From NCBI RefSeq assembly GCF_030269125.1, contig NZ_BSSM01000026.1, positions 34,178 through 98,177 on the forward strand: a stretch of 64,000 nt of DNA, written 5' to 3'. Numbering within the stretch: the first letter of the stretch is position 1; each line of letters opens with the position of its first letter. This DNA is from Streptomyces hygroscopicus subsp. hygroscopicus (GTDB taxonomy: Bacteria; Actinomycetota; Actinomycetes; Streptomycetales; Streptomycetaceae). The notes beneath the pieces were generated by a model. It ran no database searches. It was not told the DNA's origin and saw only the letters and a list, made by a program, of their open reading frames with translations. The position numbers were made by a program, and so were the translations under genes. Below are positions 9,526 through 17,719 of this stretch, one piece after another.

Positions 9526-9570
9526 ATGCAGCACCGCACCAGTGTCGTCATCAGGGGCCGGGCATGGTGA
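9526..9570 (+). CDS. 14-residue leader mini-ORF overlapping the ATPase start
   Basis: ATG at 9526 is preceded by AGGAG (9511-9515) at 10 nt. It encodes MQHRTSVVIRGRAW and stops at TGA 9568-9570, just inside the ATPase gene whose ATG is 9564-9566. The overlap could couple translation of the ATPase to the leader, which would suit a regulated leader upstream of a magnesium transporter. The evidence is positional only. Confidence 0.35.
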   Translation: MQHRTSVVIRGRAW

Positions 9571-12197
9571 CCACGGCCGTGGGCGCCGGCCCCGGTGCCG
9601 CGAGCGGGATCGGCGCGGCGGCGGCGCGGCCCGGCGAGGAGGTGCTGCGCGAACTGGGCGTGGCGGAGACCGGGCTGGCCGGGGAGGAGGCGGAGCGGCG
9701 GCTGGTGCGCTGGGGGCCGAACGCGGTCCGCTCGCACCGGGCGCGCGGTCTGCTCGTCCTCTGGCACCAGGTGCGCTCCCCTCTGCTCGGCCTGCTGCTG
9801 GCCGCCGCTGTCGTGTCGTACTTCGTCGGCGAACGCAACGACGCGGTGATCATCGCGGTGATCGTCGCCCTCTCGGTCGGTCTCGGCTTCGTCAACGAGT
9901 ACCGGGCGGAGAAGACCGCCGAATCCCTGCACGCCCGCATCCGGCACCAGGTGCTGGTGCTGCGCGACGGCCGTCCGCAAGAGGTCGACGTCACCCGGCT
10001 GGTCCCGGGCGACGTGGTGGAGCTGCGGCTCGGCGATGTGGTACCCGCGGATCTGCGGCTGCTGTCGGTGACCGAGCTGAGCTGCGACGAGTCCGCGCTG
10101 ACCGGCGAGTCCCTGCCGGTCGCCAAGGACACGGCGGCCGTGCCCGCCGGCTCCGCGCTCGCGGAGCTGACCGGATGTGCGCTGATGGGCAGCGTGGTGC
10201 ACGCGGGCAGCGGGCGGGGGGTGGTGGTCGCGACGGGCGCGCGCACCGAGTTCGGGGCGATCGCGGCCGGGCTCGGCGAGCACCAGCTGGAGACCGAGTT
10301 CCAGGTGGGGCTGCGGCGCTTCTCCATGCTTCTGGTCTACGTCGCGGGCGCGCTGACCACGACGATCTTCGTGATCAACGTGGTGCTGCACAAACCGCTC
10401 ATCGACGCCCTGCTGTTCTCCCTCGCGATCGCGGTCGGCATCACGCCCCAGTTGCTCCCGGCGGTGGTCTCCACCAGCCTCGCGGCCGGTTCGCGGCGGC
10501 TGAGCAGGCTCAAGGTGCTGGTCAAGCGGCTGGTGTGCATCGAGGACCTCGGCGACGTGGACGTCCTGTTCACCGACAAGACCGGCACGCTGACGCTGGG
10601 GCGCATCGAGTTCATGCGGCCGGTGCCGCTGGGCGGCGACTCGGCGCAGGACGTGTTGCGGTGGGGGCTGCTGTGCACGGAGACGGAGTTCGACCAGGGC
10701 CGGGCGGTCGGCGGCAACCCGCTGGACGCGGCGCTGTGGGCCTCCCCCGCGGCCGACGCCCAGCGCGCCGCGGTGGCCGGGTGCGCCAAGGTGGGGCTGC
10801 TGCCGTTCGACCATGAGCGGCGGCTGGTCTCCGTGACCGTCACCGACGCCTCGGGCGCCGCGCTGCTGGTGACCAAGGGCGCCCCGGAGACCGTACTGGA
10901 GCGCTGTGGACAGGTGCCGGAGGACGCGCGCCGGCGGCTGGAGGCGGAGTTCGCGGCGGGCAACCGGGTGGTGGCCGTCGCCACGCGCCCCCTGCCGACC
11001 GCCGCGGCGCCCACCGCCGAGGACGAACGGGGCCTCCGGCTCGCCGGGCTGCTGGTCTTCCTGGACCCGCCGAAGCCGGACGCGGCGGCGGCGCTCGAAC
11101 GGCTGGCCGGGCTCGGGATCGGCGTGAAGATCGTGACCGGGGACAATGCCGCGGTGGCCGTGAAGGTCTGCCACGACCTGGGGCTCGGCGAGGTCTCCGC
11201 GCTCACCGGCACGGAGCTGGACGGCCTGGACGACGCCGAGCTGACCGCCGCCATCGCCCGGACGACCGTGTTCGCGCGGGTGAGTCCGGAGCAGAAGGCG
11301 CGGATCGTCCGGTTGCAGCGGCAGACGGGCAGCGATGTCGCCTTCCTGGGTGACGGCGTCAACGACGCGCTCGCCCTGCACGCCGCCGACGTGGGTATCT
11401 CCGTGGACTCGGCCACCGATGTCGCCAAGGACGCGGCGGACATCATCCTGCTGGAGAAGAGCCTCGGCGTCCTCGCGAACGGGGTCGCCGAGGGGCGGCG
11501 CATCTTCGCCAACACGATCAAGTACGTGCTGATGGGGACGTCCAGCAACTTCGGCAACATGTTCAGCGCCGCCGGTGCCTCCCTCTTCCTGAGCTTCCTG
11601 CCGATGCTGCCCTCGCAGATCCTGCTGAACAACCTGCTGTACGACACCAGCCAGCTGGCGATTCCCACCGACGAGGTGGACGAGGAGCAGGTCCGCCGCC
11701 CGGCGCACTGGGACATCGCGTTCATCCGCCGGTTCATGCTGTGCTTCGGCCCGATCAGCTCGGTGTTCGACTTCGCCACCTTCGGGGTCATGCTGTGGGT
11801 CTTCCACGCCGGGCCCGCGCAGTTCCGCACCGGCTGGTTCGTGGAGTCCCTCGCCACCCAGACCCTGGTCATCTTCGCGATCCGCACCCGGCGCAGCCCG
11901 TTCTGGCGCAGCCGGGCGAGCCTGCCGCTGGTGCTGACCACACTGGCCGTGGTCGTCATGGCGGCCGTGCTGCCGATCACCCCGCTCGCCCCCACCCTCG
12001 GCTTCCAGCGGCTTCCCCTCGGCTACTTCGCCGCGCTGTCCGGGATGGTGGTGTGCTACCTCGCCCTGGTGGAGGTGGCCAAGCGCCTCTTCTACCGGAC
12101 CCGGCCCGGCGAGGCCGGCCCGCGCGCCGCGGTCGGCCGCCGCCACCTGCGGCGCCGCGCGGCCCGCTTCAGCACGGTCGGCCGGGTGGCCCACTGA
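9564..12197 (+). CDS. mgtA: MgtA/MgtB-type P-type ATPase (magnesium import)
   Basis: This 877-residue integral membrane ATPase has the actuator-domain TGES (residues about 180-183), the phosphorylation motif DKTGTLT (Asp338) and the hinge GDGVND (about 596). The EF(M/Q)VGL-type stretch, the paired transmembrane helices before DKTGT and the six C-terminal helices fit the P3B magnesium class. The helix before the phosphorylation domain reads AIAVGITPQLLPAVV, characteristic of MgtA/MgtB rather than of heavy-metal pumps. It would import Mg2+ with its electrochemical gradient. A short leader ORF overlaps its start, and an inverted repeat follows its stop. Confidence 0.9.
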   Translation: MVTTAVGAGPGAASGIGAAAARPGEEVLRELGVAETGLAGEEAERRLVRWGPNAVRSHRARGLLVLWHQVRSPLLGLLLAAAVVSYFVGERNDAVIIAVIVALSVGLGFVNEYRAEKTAESLHARIRHQVLVLRDGRPQEVDVTRLVPGDVVELRLGDVVPADLRLLSVTELSCDESALTGESLPVAKDTAAVPAGSALAELTGCALMGSVVHAGSGRGVVVATGARTEFGAIAAGLGEHQLETEFQVGLRRFSMLLVYVAGALTTTIFVINVVLHKPLIDALLFSLAIAVGITPQLLPAVVSTSLAAGSRRLSRLKVLVKRLVCIEDLGDVDVLFTDKTGTLTLGRIEFMRPVPLGGDSAQDVLRWGLLCTETEFDQGRAVGGNPLDAALWASPAADAQRAAVAGCAKVGLLPFDHERRLVSVTVTDASGAALLVTKGAPETVLERCGQVPEDARRRLEAEFAAGNRVVAVATRPLPTAAAPTAEDERGLRLAGLLVFLDPPKPDAAAALERLAGLGIGVKIVTGDNAAVAVKVCHDLGLGEVSALTGTELDGLDDAELTAAIARTTVFARVSPEQKARIVRLQRQTGSDVAFLGDGVNDALALHAADVGISVDSATDVAKDAADIILLEKSLGVLANGVAEGRRIFANTIKYVLMGTSSNFGNMFSAAGASLFLSFLPMLPSQILLNNLLYDTSQLAIPTDEVDEEQVRRPAHWDIAFIRRFMLCFGPISSVFDFATFGVMLWVFHAGPAQFRTGWFVESLATQTLVIFAIRTRRSPFWRSRASLPLVLTTLAVVVMAAVLPITPLAPTLGFQRLPLGYFAALSGMVVCYLALVEVAKRLFYRTRPGEAGPRAAVGRRHLRRRAARFSTVGRVAH

Positions 12198-12208
12198 GGG
12201 ACGTCTCA

Positions 12209-12231
12209 CCGGACCCTGCCGCCGGGTCCGG
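12209..12231 (+). terminator. Stem-loop after the P-type ATPase gene
   Basis: CCGGACCC (12209-12216) and GGGTCCGG (12224-12231) form a perfect 8-bp stem with a 7-nt loop, 12 bases after the stop codon. There is no U tract, as usual in high-GC actinobacteria. It separates the ATPase from the next gene, which has its own strong ribosome binding site. Confidence 0.5.
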
Positions 12232-12299
12232 CGCCGCGGGCGGCTACTGTCACCTGTCGTCCGGTGTGCTCCCTGTAGGCAGGTGGAGGAAGCTTTTCC

Positions 12300-13334
12300 A
12301 TGTCTGGTCACGCGACGGCCGTCGCAGCGGTCGGGAGCCTGCCGGAGCTGACACCCGCGCGAGCCCTGGCATCGTGGCAGGTCGACGTGCCCGCGCTGGT
12401 CCTGATCGCCCTGCTGGGCGGCCTGTACGGCTGGGGTGTGCTCCGGGTGCGCCGGGCGGGCGGCACCTGGTCGCCGGGCCGGATCCTCGCGTTCACGCTG
12501 CTGGGCCTCGGCGGGCTCGCGGTGGCCACCATGTCGAGCCTCGCGGTCTACGACCACGTCCTGTTCTGGCCGGCCGCGGTGCAGAACGTCCTGCTGGACC
12601 TCGTCACCCCGCTCGGCCTGGCCCTGGGCGATCCGCTGCGGCTCGCCGTCGAGGCACTGCCCGGCGGGGGCGCCGGGCGGGTGCAGAAGGTGATGACCGG
12701 CCGGATCGTACGACTGCTCACCTTCCCCCTGGTCAGTACGGCCCTCGTGCTGGGAACCGAGCTGACGGTCTACTTCACGCCGTACTTCGCCACGGCCCTG
12801 CGCGTCGGCTGGCTGCACGAGCTGATGTACCTGCACCTGCTGGCGGCCGGCTCGCTGTTCGTCGTACCGGTGCTCACGCGCGAGGAGGCGCTGCCCGCCT
12901 GGTGCAGCCACCCGGTGCGCGCGGCCCTGGTGTTCCTGGACGGCGTCATCGACGCGGTGCCCGGCCTCGTGGTGATGACGCACGGCACGCTGATCGCCGG
13001 GGCCTGGTACCTGCACCACGCGCCGGCCTGGTCGCCGGACGTCCGGCACGACCAGCAGATCGGCGGCGGCGCCATGCTGAGCATCGCCGAGCTGGTCGCC
13101 CTGCCCTTCCTGCTGGCGATCCTCGTGCAGTGGGCGCGCGCCGAACGCGTCCAGGCCGCGGCGCTCGACCGGCGTCTGGACCGTGACCTCACGCCGGTGG
13201 TGTCCCCGGCGCACGAGGCCGGCCGGACCGAGGGCGCGTCCGACGGGGCCGAGGCCGTTCGGGTACGGCCCTGGTGGGAGACGGAGCAGAACGAGGTGGC
13301 CACCCGGATCCGCCGCCAGCACGGGCAGGACTGA
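12300..13334 (+). CDS. ctaG: Cytochrome c oxidase assembly protein, CtaG (caa3) family
   Basis: This 344-residue polytopic membrane protein starts MSGHATAVAAVG after GGAGGA. About seven hydrophobic helices are visible, with the family's conserved His/Asp features: VYDHVLFWPAAVQNVLLDL, GWLHELMYLHLLAAGSLFVVP, VVMTHGTLIAGAWYLHH and DQQIGGGAMLSIAEL. Members are proposed to help copper delivery to the oxidase CuB centre. The charged C-terminal tail is cytoplasmic. No oxidase subunits are nearby, so this may be an accessory copy. It is convergent with the XRE-cupin gene, 10 bp away. Confidence 0.9.
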   Translation: MSGHATAVAAVGSLPELTPARALASWQVDVPALVLIALLGGLYGWGVLRVRRAGGTWSPGRILAFTLLGLGGLAVATMSSLAVYDHVLFWPAAVQNVLLDLVTPLGLALGDPLRLAVEALPGGGAGRVQKVMTGRIVRLLTFPLVSTALVLGTELTVYFTPYFATALRVGWLHELMYLHLLAAGSLFVVPVLTREEALPAWCSHPVRAALVFLDGVIDAVPGLVVMTHGTLIAGAWYLHHAPAWSPDVRHDQQIGGGAMLSIAELVALPFLLAILVQWARAERVQAAALDRRLDRDLTPVVSPAHEAGRTEGASDGAEAVRVRPWWETEQNEVATRIRRQHGQD

Positions 13335-13344
13335 GCGCCCCGGA

Positions 13345-13947
13345 TCAGGGCCGGACGCCCCGGGTGAGGATCACCGCGTAACGGCATTCGGCGTCGGTGG
13401 TGTTGGCGAAGACGCGCGGGGCGGGGTCGCCGAGTTCGAGGGTGTCCCCCGGGCCGAGGTCGTGGATGTCGTCGCCGTCGTGGAAGGTCAGCCGCCCGTC
13501 GAGGACCCAGACGACCTGGTGCACGAAGGCGAAGGCCGCGGCCGGGTACGGCACCCGGGCGCCCGCCGGCAGCCGGATCTCGGCGACCTCCGCGGGGAAG
13601 CGCGGGCCGGTGATCTGACGGCGCCGGTAACCGGTGGCGGGGTCCCGCCATTCGGACGCCCCGGCACGACGGCACACGCCCGCTTCCCCGTCCGTGTCCC
13701 GGTCCCGCTCCGGCGGGGCGCCTTCCGCGAGGGCGAGCAGGGAGGCGATGCCCAGCTGGAAGGCGGCGGACAGCTTGCCGAGCACCACTGCGGTGGGGCT
13801 GCTCTCGCCGCGCTCGATCCGGTTGATCATGGCACGGGAGACCCCCGACTCCTCCGCCAGCCGGGCCAGGGTCCAGCCGCGCCGTTCCCGCTCGGCGCGG
13901 ATGCGGGCCGCGATCCGACCGACCAGGGGATCTACTATGTTGGACAT
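13345..13947 (-). CDS. XRE-family regulator with C-terminal cupin domain
   Basis: The 200-residue protein has an N-terminal HTH_3 domain (residues about 10-65: RGWTLARLAEESGVSRAMINRIERGESSPTA) and a C-terminal cupin (about 125-195: GARVPYPAA, VHQVVWVLDGRLTFHDGDDIHDLGPGDTLEL). This architecture is typical of small-molecule-responsive repressors of neighbouring genes. Its start codon overlaps that of the divergent acetyltransferase within the palindrome CATG. On its strand a TATATT -10 lies 6 nt before the ATG, so its mRNA may be leaderless. It probably controls itself and the acetyltransferase through the shared region. Confidence 0.92.
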   Translation of the reverse strand: MSNIVDPLVGRIAARIRAERERRGWTLARLAEESGVSRAMINRIERGESSPTAVVLGKLSAAFQLGIASLLALAEGAPPERDRDTDGEAGVCRRAGASEWRDPATGYRRRQITGPRFPAEVAEIRLPAGARVPYPAAAFAFVHQVVWVLDGRLTFHDGDDIHDLGPGDTLELGDPAPRVFANTTDAECRYAVILTRGVRP

Positions 13948-13959
13948 GCTTCCAATATA
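13933..13959. promoter_or_regulatory. Shared divergent promoter/operator with overlapping start codons
   Basis: On the plus strand TACTAT (13933-13938) lies 7 nt before ATG 13946. On the minus strand TATATT (complement of 13954-13959) lies 6 nt before ATG 13947. Both suit leaderless mRNAs. An inverted repeat TTGGA-N6-TCCAA (13940-13955) sits exactly over the two start codons and is the obvious operator for the XRE-cupin protein. Confidence 0.55.
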
Positions 13960-14464
13960 TGAGAAAGATCGTGCGGTGACGGTGCGCCCCGCGTGCGCCG
14001 GTGACGCGGAGGCGGTGCGCGCGATCCGCAACCACGCGATCGAGCATTCGACGGCCCTGTGGACCGAGACCCCGCAGTCGCCCGCCGAGGCCGAGGCATG
14101 GCTGGCGAGGCACCTGGAGCGCGGTTCGGCGTTCGTGGCCGAGGCGGACGGCGAGGTGACCGGGTTCGCCACCTTCGCGCCCTGGCGGGAGCTGGAGGGC
14201 TACCGGCACACCGTGGAGGACTCGGTCTACGTCCGCGAGGGCCGGCACGGGCTCGGTATCGGTTCCACGTTGCTCGCCACGCTCATCGCGGCGGCGCGCG
14301 AGGCGGGCCACCACCTCGTGATCGCCGGTATCGAGGCGGGCAACGGCGCGTCGATCCGGCTCCACGAGCGCTTCGGGTTCGAGCACGCCGGGACGGTGCG
14401 GGAGGCCGGCGTCAAGTTCGGCCGCCGCCTGGACCTGACGCTCATGCGGCTGGCGCTGGACTGA
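13946..14464 (+). CDS. GNAT acetyltransferase, phosphinothricin-acetyltransferase-like
   Basis: The protein has 172 residues from ATG 13946 or 162 from GTG 13976. The second gives the usual family N-terminus VTVRPACAGDAEAVRAIRN and has a weak GAGAAAG before it. IEHSTALWTETPQSPAEAEAWL, the acetyl-CoA loop EGRHGLGIGSTLL and NGASIRLHERFGFEHAGTVREAGVKFG match PAT/Bar-type N-acetyltransferases, which acetylate methionine sulfoximine, phosphinothricin or related amino groups. Divergent from an XRE-cupin regulator that probably represses it. Confidence 0.9.
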   Translation: MLPIYEKDRAVTVRPACAGDAEAVRAIRNHAIEHSTALWTETPQSPAEAEAWLARHLERGSAFVAEADGEVTGFATFAPWRELEGYRHTVEDSVYVREGRHGLGIGSTLLATLIAAAREAGHHLVIAGIEAGNGASIRLHERFGFEHAGTVREAGVKFGRRLDLTLMRLALD

Positions 14465-14601
14465 GCCGGGCCGCCGCACCCGTGGGCTGGTCAGGCGTCT
14501 CCCGAGATGCGGGGCGCGGCGGCCGGTCGTTTACTGAAGCCCGCCCGGTGCGTTGCCGAACGCCACCCGAGGGCGCCGTGGGCGGTGGAGGTGGAGCGGG
14601 C

Positions 14602-15936
14602 GTGAGCGGCACGGTCGGGCAGTCCCCCGCGGCCGACGACCCGGCGAGGCTGCTCCTGAGCCGCGGCTATCTCCGGCTGCTTCCGCTGTCGCTGGTGCTC
14701 GGGGTGCCCATCGCTCTCGCCAGTTTCTTCTTCGTCGGCCTCCAGCACTGGCTCCAGCACCTGGTGTGGCAGGAACTGCCCCACGCCCTCGGCCTCGGGC
14801 GCGCCCCCTGGTGGTGGCCGCTGCCCGCGCTGACCCTGGCCGGACTGATCCTCGCACCGATCGTCACCCGGCTGCCCGGGGCGGGCGGGCATGTCCCGGT
14901 GCACGGCCTCGGCGGTGACCCCGTCGGCCCGCGCGCCCTGCCGGGCGTGGCGCTGGCCGCCGTACTCACCCTTCCGCTGGGCGTGACCCTCGGCCCGGAG
15001 GCGCCGCTGATGGCGGTCGGGTCCGCGCTCGCGCTGCTCGGTGTGCGGGCGCTGCGGCGGCATCCGGTGGATCCCGCCTCGGCGAAGGTCGTGGCCACCG
15101 CGGGGTCCACGGCGGCGATCTCCACCATTCTGGGCGGTCCGGTGGTGGCCGCCATCATGGTCGTGGAGGCCGTCGGGCTCGCCGGGCCCCGGCTCGCCGT
15201 GCTGTTGCTGCCCTGCCTGACCGCGAGCGGGGCGGGCGCGCTCGTGTTCACCGGGTTCGGCCACTGGACCGGCCTGTCGACGGGCGCCCTCGCGTTGCCG
15301 ACGGTGCCGCCGGACGCCCTCCCGGACGCGGGCGACTTCCTGTGGGGGCTGCCGGCGGCCGCGCTGGTCGCCGTACTCGTCTCGACGGCCCACCAGTTCG
15401 GCGAGCGCGCCCACCGGTGGACCTCCGCGCGCGCCACGGCGGTCCGCACGTCGGCGTGCGCCATGGCCGTCGGGGTGTGTCTGACGGCGTACGCCCTGCT
15501 GACCGGCCGCTCGCCCGAGGAGGCGGCGCTGTCCGGGCAGACGACGCTCGGGCAGATGGCCGAGGACCCGCGCGGGTGGTCGGTGCTCGCGCTGGTGGCG
15601 CTGGCGCTCTGCAAGGCGCTCGCCTGGGGCATCAGCCTGGGCAGCCTGCGCGGGGGCCCGATCTTCCCGGCCGTGCTGATCGGCGTGGCGACCGGGCTGG
15701 CCTGCTCGGGCCTGCCGGGGCTCGGCGCCGCGCCCGCGTTCGCGCTGGGCATCACGGCGGCGGCGACCGTCGTCACCGGGCAGCCCCTCACCAGCTGCGT
15801 CCTGGCGGTGCTGCTGCTCGGACGCGACGCGTACAACCAGATGCCGCTCATCGTGCTGGCGGCGGTGACCGCCCTGCTCGTCAGCAGCCGGCTGCGGGCC
15901 CGCCCCCGGCCGGGATGCGCGCCGTCCGACGCCTGA
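14602..15936 (+). CDS. Voltage-gated chloride channel (ClC) family protein, divergent
   Basis: A 444-residue membrane protein starting at GTG 14602 behind GGTGGAGC. Ten or more hydrophobic segments are present. The ClC selectivity-filter motifs are recognisable but altered: LPGAGGHVP in place of GSGIP, GPEAPLMAVGSALAL in place of GK/REGP, and LRGGPIFPAVLIG in place of GxFxP. Bacterial ClC proteins are H+/Cl- or F- exchangers or channels; the glutamate in GPEAP may correspond to the gating glutamate. The ion carried cannot be told. It stands alone downstream of the acetyltransferase. Confidence 0.85.
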   Translation: MSGTVGQSPAADDPARLLLSRGYLRLLPLSLVLGVPIALASFFFVGLQHWLQHLVWQELPHALGLGRAPWWWPLPALTLAGLILAPIVTRLPGAGGHVPVHGLGGDPVGPRALPGVALAAVLTLPLGVTLGPEAPLMAVGSALALLGVRALRRHPVDPASAKVVATAGSTAAISTILGGPVVAAIMVVEAVGLAGPRLAVLLLPCLTASGAGALVFTGFGHWTGLSTGALALPTVPPDALPDAGDFLWGLPAAALVAVLVSTAHQFGERAHRWTSARATAVRTSACAMAVGVCLTAYALLTGRSPEEAALSGQTTLGQMAEDPRGWSVLALVALALCKALAWGISLGSLRGGPIFPAVLIGVATGLACSGLPGLGAAPAFALGITAAATVVTGQPLTSCVLAVLLLGRDAYNQMPLIVLAAVTALLVSSRLRARPRPGCAPSDA

Positions 15937-15974
15937 CGTGCGCCGCCTGAAAACCGACGTGCGCGGTCCGCCGC

Positions 15975-16170
15975 TCGCCGCGGCCCCCGAACCGCCGGGC
16001 GTGAACCTCGATGTCGGCGTACCGGTCGCGGGTCAGCAGGGCGCGGGCGGCGGCCGGGCAGGGGGCCCGGAGCAGGGCCGCGGTGCCCAGCCAGGCGGTG
16101 GCGTCGTCCGAGAGCAGGGGATCGTGGGCGATCAGGTCGTCGCCGCGCCCGGCCGGAACCGTGAGGCCCG
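15975..16170 (-). pseudogene. Remnant of a second YciI-like gene
   Basis: Read leftward, the frame contains DDLIAHDPLLSDD, TAALLRAPCPAAARALLT and RDRYADIEVHARRFGGR, which is the C-terminal half of a YciI domain. The N-terminal half is missing, replaced by unrelated residues. The frame runs past the usual FGGR end into a non-homologous tail to 15881. There is no start codon or ribosome binding site at a sensible place. It lies directly downstream of an intact YciI gene, suggesting a decayed tandem copy. Confidence 0.55.
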
Positions 16171-16185
16171 GAGCACGGGCTGCGG

Positions 16186-16515
16186 TCAAGGACGAGCGGA
16201 GGTGCGTCCGCCGGGGAAGTCCCGCATGGTGCGCCCGAGCAGATCGCGCCGGCGCCGCAGCAGCACGTCCTGGTAGTCGCCCGCCTGGTAGCCGGGCTCG
16301 TCGAAGGCGAACGCGCGGGCGGCGGCGGGATCCGGCAGGTCCAGGATGTGCACGCTGCCGGTGGGCACCTCGCCGTCGGCCGCGAGCGTCGGGCCGCGGG
16401 CGATCATCTCCTTGGCGAACCGGTCCATGTACGACCAGTGCTCCTCCAGCAACTCCATGCGGAGCGCGCGGGAGCCGGATCGGTCGCGGTGGTGGCAGAG
16501 GAACTCCGTGCGCAC
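16186..16515 (-). CDS. YciI-family protein
   Basis: The 109-residue protein starts at GTG 16515 (VRTEFLCHHRDRSGSRALR) just behind GGGAGAG; longer frames to 16617 lack homology. ELLEEHWSYMDRFAKEMIARGPTLAADGEVPTGSVHILDLPDPAAARAFAFDEPG is a typical YCII domain with the conserved His and Asp residues of this ferredoxin-like fold. Known relatives are dimeric and sometimes act in dehalogenation or as sigma-factor-associated proteins, but most have no assigned role. A truncated second copy follows. Confidence 0.85.
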   Translation of the reverse strand: MRTEFLCHHRDRSGSRALRMELLEEHWSYMDRFAKEMIARGPTLAADGEVPTGSVHILDLPDPAAARAFAFDEPGYQAGDYQDVLLRRRRDLLGRTMRDFPGGRTSARP

Positions 16516-16694
16516 ACTCTCCCGCGCCGATCGCCGCCGCTTCACGCCCTTTTCCCGCACCGGGGTGGTCCCGCCCCGGGCGGGCAGGAGACCCCGCGGG
16601 CGCTCCGCGTGCGGCACCGGGAGAAACCGTGCACTGTGGGTACGTCGGCCGTCCGCCCGCCGGTCCGACGGTCCGAGGATGCCGAGGAGAACCG

Positions 16695-17666
16695 ATGTCC
16701 GATGCCGCAGCGCCCCCGCAACCGGTACTGGAGCCCGCGGCGGCCGAGTTCGCGGCGGCGACCGCGAAACCGCCGTTCCTGTTCGACCTGCCGCCCGCGG
16801 AGGGCCGTAAGGCGGTCGACGAGGTGCAGTCCGGGGACACCGGGAAACCGGAGGTCGACGAGGAGTGGATCACCGTCTCGGGCGGCCCCACGGGCAGTGT
16901 GCGGGCGCGGATCGTCCGGCCCCCCGGCTCCTCCGGCAGCCTCCCGGTCATCCTCTATCTGCACGGCGCCGGCTGGGTGTTCGGCAACGCCCACACCCAC
17001 GACCGCCTGGTGCGCGAACTCGCCGTCGGGGCGCGGGCCGCGGTGGTCTTCCCCGAGTACGACCTCTCCCCCGAGGCCCGTTACCCGGTCGCCGTCGAGC
17101 AGAACTACACCATCGCCCAGTGGGTGGTGGAGCAGGGCGCGACCAAGGATCTGGACGGCTCGCGGATGGCGGTGGCCGGGGACTCGGTCGGCGGCAACAT
17201 GAGTGCCGCCCTCACCCTGATGGCCAAGGAGCGCGGCGGTCCCGCGCTGGTGCAGCAGGTGCTGTTCTACCCGGTCACCGACGCGAACTTCGACACGCCG
17301 TCCTACCACCAGTTCGCCACCGGCTACTTCCTGCGCCGCGACGGCATGCAGTGGTTCTGGGACCAGTACACGACCGACGAGGCCGACCGCGCCCGGATCA
17401 CGGCCTCACCGCTGCGCGCCACCACCGAGCAGCTCAAGGACCTGCCCCCGGCGCTGGTCATCACCGGCGAAGCCGACGTGCTGCGCGACGAGGGCGAGGC
17501 CTACGCGACCAAGCTGCGCGCGGCCGGCGTCCCCGTCACCGCCGTCCGCTTCCAGGGCATCATCCACGACTTCGTCATGCTCGACGCCCTGCGCGACACC
17601 CACGCGGCGCGGACGGCCGTCGACCTGGCCTCCCGCACCCTGCACACGGCCCTGCACCCGAACTGA
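16695..17666 (+). CDS. Alpha/beta hydrolase, hormone-sensitive-lipase family esterase
   Basis: This 323-residue cytoplasmic hydrolase follows GAGGAGA at ideal spacing. The oxyanion motif is LHGAGWVFG (HGAG rather than HGGG). The nucleophile motif GDSVGG has Ser164, the Asp is in ITGEADVLRDEGEAYA, and the His is in GIIHDFVMLDA near the C-terminus. This is the bacterial HSL group of carboxylesterases on short acyl esters. The absence of a signal peptide suggests an intracellular substrate. The next gene begins about 50 nt downstream and may be co-transcribed. Confidence 0.93.
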   Translation: MSDAAAPPQPVLEPAAAEFAAATAKPPFLFDLPPAEGRKAVDEVQSGDTGKPEVDEEWITVSGGPTGSVRARIVRPPGSSGSLPVILYLHGAGWVFGNAHTHDRLVRELAVGARAAVVFPEYDLSPEARYPVAVEQNYTIAQWVVEQGATKDLDGSRMAVAGDSVGGNMSAALTLMAKERGGPALVQQVLFYPVTDANFDTPSYHQFATGYFLRRDGMQWFWDQYTTDEADRARITASPLRATTEQLKDLPPALVITGEADVLRDEGEAYATKLRAAGVPVTAVRFQGIIHDFVMLDALRDTHAARTAVDLASRTLHTALHPN

Positions 17667-17719
17667 GGCCGCTGTCCCGCCGGTTGACCAGCGCGCGCCG
17701 CCGGGATTTCATGAGGGCC

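Noticed and set aside
8820..13322. A 1500-residue minus-strand open frame
   Set aside because: Only its last 184 codons (8820-9371) look like a protein; the rest is the antisense of the ATPase and ctaG genes, which stay open because of high third-position GC.
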